From Nitrospirota bacterium (GTDB lineage Bacteria; Nitrospirota; Nitrospiria; SBBL01; Manganitrophaceae), in NCBI GenBank assembly GCA_023248505.1, contig JAHFEM010000097.1, positions 1-6,893 of the forward strand: DNA of 6,893 nucleotides. The letters run 5' to 3'. The translations under genes and the position numbers were made by a program. Of this stretch, positions 6,194 to 6,893 are shown one piece after another. Numbering within the stretch: the stretch's first letter is position 1; each line of letters opens with the position of its first letter. The notes under the pieces were generated by a model. That model saw only the letters and a program-made list of their open reading frames with translations, ran no database searches and was not told the DNA's origin.

Positions 6194-6251
6194 TTAAAAA
6201 AACCGGCCCGAATATATCACTTAGACCATTCAATTGTCAAGGTTTTTTTAA
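6194..6251. repeat. 11-bp inverted repeat bracketing the porin promoter
   Basis: TTAAAAAAACC (6194-6204) and GGTTTTTTTAA (6241-6251) are perfect reverse complements 36 bp apart. The gap holds exactly the -35 and -10. One arm abuts the -35 and includes the atpC stop; the other covers the expected start site. In an atpC read-through RNA the arms could pair and end in a U-tract. Confidence 0.6.
6211..6240 (-). promoter_or_regulatory. Strong sigma70-type promoter for the porin gene
   Basis: On the minus strand there is a perfect TTGACA (6235-6240), an 18-bp spacer, then TATATT (6211-6216) preceded by TGA, giving an extended -10. Directly upstream of the -35 is an A-tract (AAAAAAACC), preceded by more A/T-rich sequence, resembling an UP element. 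The combination predicts high expression. The -35 sits only 7 bp beyond the atpC stop codon, so the porin has its own promoter independent of the ATP synthase operon. Confidence 0.72.
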
Positions 6252-6258
6252 GACAATT
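6232..6258. repeat. AATTGTC/GACAATT dyad over the porin -35
   Basis: AATTGTC (6232-6238) and GACAATT (6252-6258) are perfect 7-bp arms with a 13-bp spacer. Their centres are 20 bp apart, about two helical turns. One arm overlaps the porin -35 and the other lies in the last atpC codons. This geometry suits a dimeric regulator, but no regulator gene is in the window. Confidence 0.4.
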
Positions 6259-6532
6259 TTGTAGGTTGTTCGATCTCGACGGAGTCGGTCAGCAGAACAA
6301 CCTCATTTCGGAGGATGTCGAGGAAGCCGGCTCCAATGAGGAAGGACTGACTCTTTCCTTCGGCCGACGTGATGGAGAGCCGGCCAGGCTGGAGGGTGGT
6401 GATGAGCGGAGCATGATCGACGAGGACCCCGAGGCTTCCGGCGCCTCCGGGAGCGACGATCGACCGGACCGAGCCTTCGAAGAAGACCCGGTCGGGGATA
6501 ATGACGGTTAGATGAAAGGTTTTCTCAGCCAT
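6248..6532 (-). CDS. atpC: F1Fo ATP synthase epsilon subunit, short form
   Basis: The epsilon subunit sits on the rotating central stalk of F1 with gamma and couples rotation to catalysis at the inner membrane. The 94-residue product is the N-terminal beta-sandwich domain only: it begins MAEKTFHLTVIIPDRVFFEG and carries the family signature GSLGVLVDHAPLITTLQPG at about 32-50. The usual C-terminal pair of helices (total length near 130-140) is absent. It ends cleanly with a stop codon, and nothing resembling the missing helices follows in any frame before the porin promoter, so a recent frameshift is unlikely. Similar short epsilons are known, for example in Chlorobium-type bacteria. The start is forced, since there is no in-frame alternative before an upstream stop. 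The ribosome-binding site is weak (GGAG about 17 nt away), perhaps relying on atpD translation. Confidence 0.94.
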   Translation of the reverse strand: MAEKTFHLTVIIPDRVFFEGSVRSIVAPGGAGSLGVLVDHAPLITTLQPGRLSITSAEGKSQSFLIGAGFLDILRNEVVLLTDSVEIEQPTKLS

Positions 6533-6611
6533 GTCGTATGTTGAAGCGACTCCGTATCAAGAGAATGGATCTGCCCCGATCTGCAATCGGCCATGAAAAT
6601 GAGGGGCTTCG
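6533..6611 (-). other. atpD-atpC intercistronic gap with weak hairpin
   Basis: This 79-bp gap carries a 5-bp stem CCGAT/ATCGG with a 5-nt loop (6576-6590), without a following T-run. It overlaps a short direct repeat GATCTGC. It is probably just operon spacer; an effect on the beta:epsilon expression ratio is conceivable. Confidence 0.3.

Positions 6612-6893
<282 letters not shown>

Larger units (their letters stand above)
6003..6204 (-). promoter_or_regulatory. Long 5' leader of the porin mRNA
   Basis: If transcription starts near 6204, the porin message has about 200 nt of leader. Visible structure includes the palindrome ATTACA-GA-TGTAAT (6126-6139) and a G-rich segment that can pair GGGTGA with TCACTC (6114-6119 with 6092-6097, one wobble). 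There is also a tandem 8-bp duplication CTAGAGAT (6059-6074) and two similar boxes AGATGTAGTAACG and AGATGTAATAAACG on the plus strand (6071-6083, 6131-6144). I recognise no known riboswitch. A 22-codon open frame (6127-6059) runs through the leader but has no ribosome-binding site. Confidence 0.4.

Overview
The window is a stretch of chromosomal housekeeping DNA. All seven recognisable genes lie on the minus strand, so transcription runs from high to low coordinates. In that order they are the 3' end of atpD, atpC, an outer-membrane porin, uvrC, yebC, ruvC, ruvA and the 5' part of ruvB. The porin (signal peptide, C-terminal aromatic residue) and the proteobacterial-type uvrC and yebC-ruvCAB genes indicate a Gram-negative bacterium of moderately high GC. 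The porin style and the short F1 epsilon subunit fit Nitrospirota or a deltaproteobacterial-type lineage. That placement is a low-confidence inference from protein style, not a search result.

Region by region: 6612-6893 and 6248-6532 are the distal end of an F1Fo ATP synthase operon (beta, then a short epsilon of 94 residues). From 6258 to 6194 there is a compact promoter block that overlaps the end of atpC. It holds a TTGACA / 18 bp / extended -10 promoter, bracketed by inverted repeats. This promoter should drive the porin gene (6002-4662) through a leader of about 200 nt, and a strong intrinsic terminator at 4604-4638 ends the transcript. From 4179 to 4603 is a gene-free stretch full of palindromic structure. 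It includes three diverged copies of a roughly 46-bp repeat whose central GAA-loop hairpin is preserved by compensatory base changes. Next come uvrC (nucleotide excision repair nuclease), a clear promoter at 2262-2291, and the tightly packed yebC-ruvC-ruvA-ruvB operon.

Functionally, the lower half groups DNA repair functions: UvrC makes the dual incisions at bulky lesions, and RuvA/RuvB/RuvC migrate and cut Holliday junctions. The upper half is energy and envelope: ATP synthase and a porin. I see no mobile-element protein, CRISPR array, phage gene, tRNA or rRNA, and no clearly new multi-gene system. The parts that ordinary annotation does not explain are the intergenic repeat cluster, the bracketed porin promoter with its long leader, and the epsilon subunit lacking its C-terminal helical domain.
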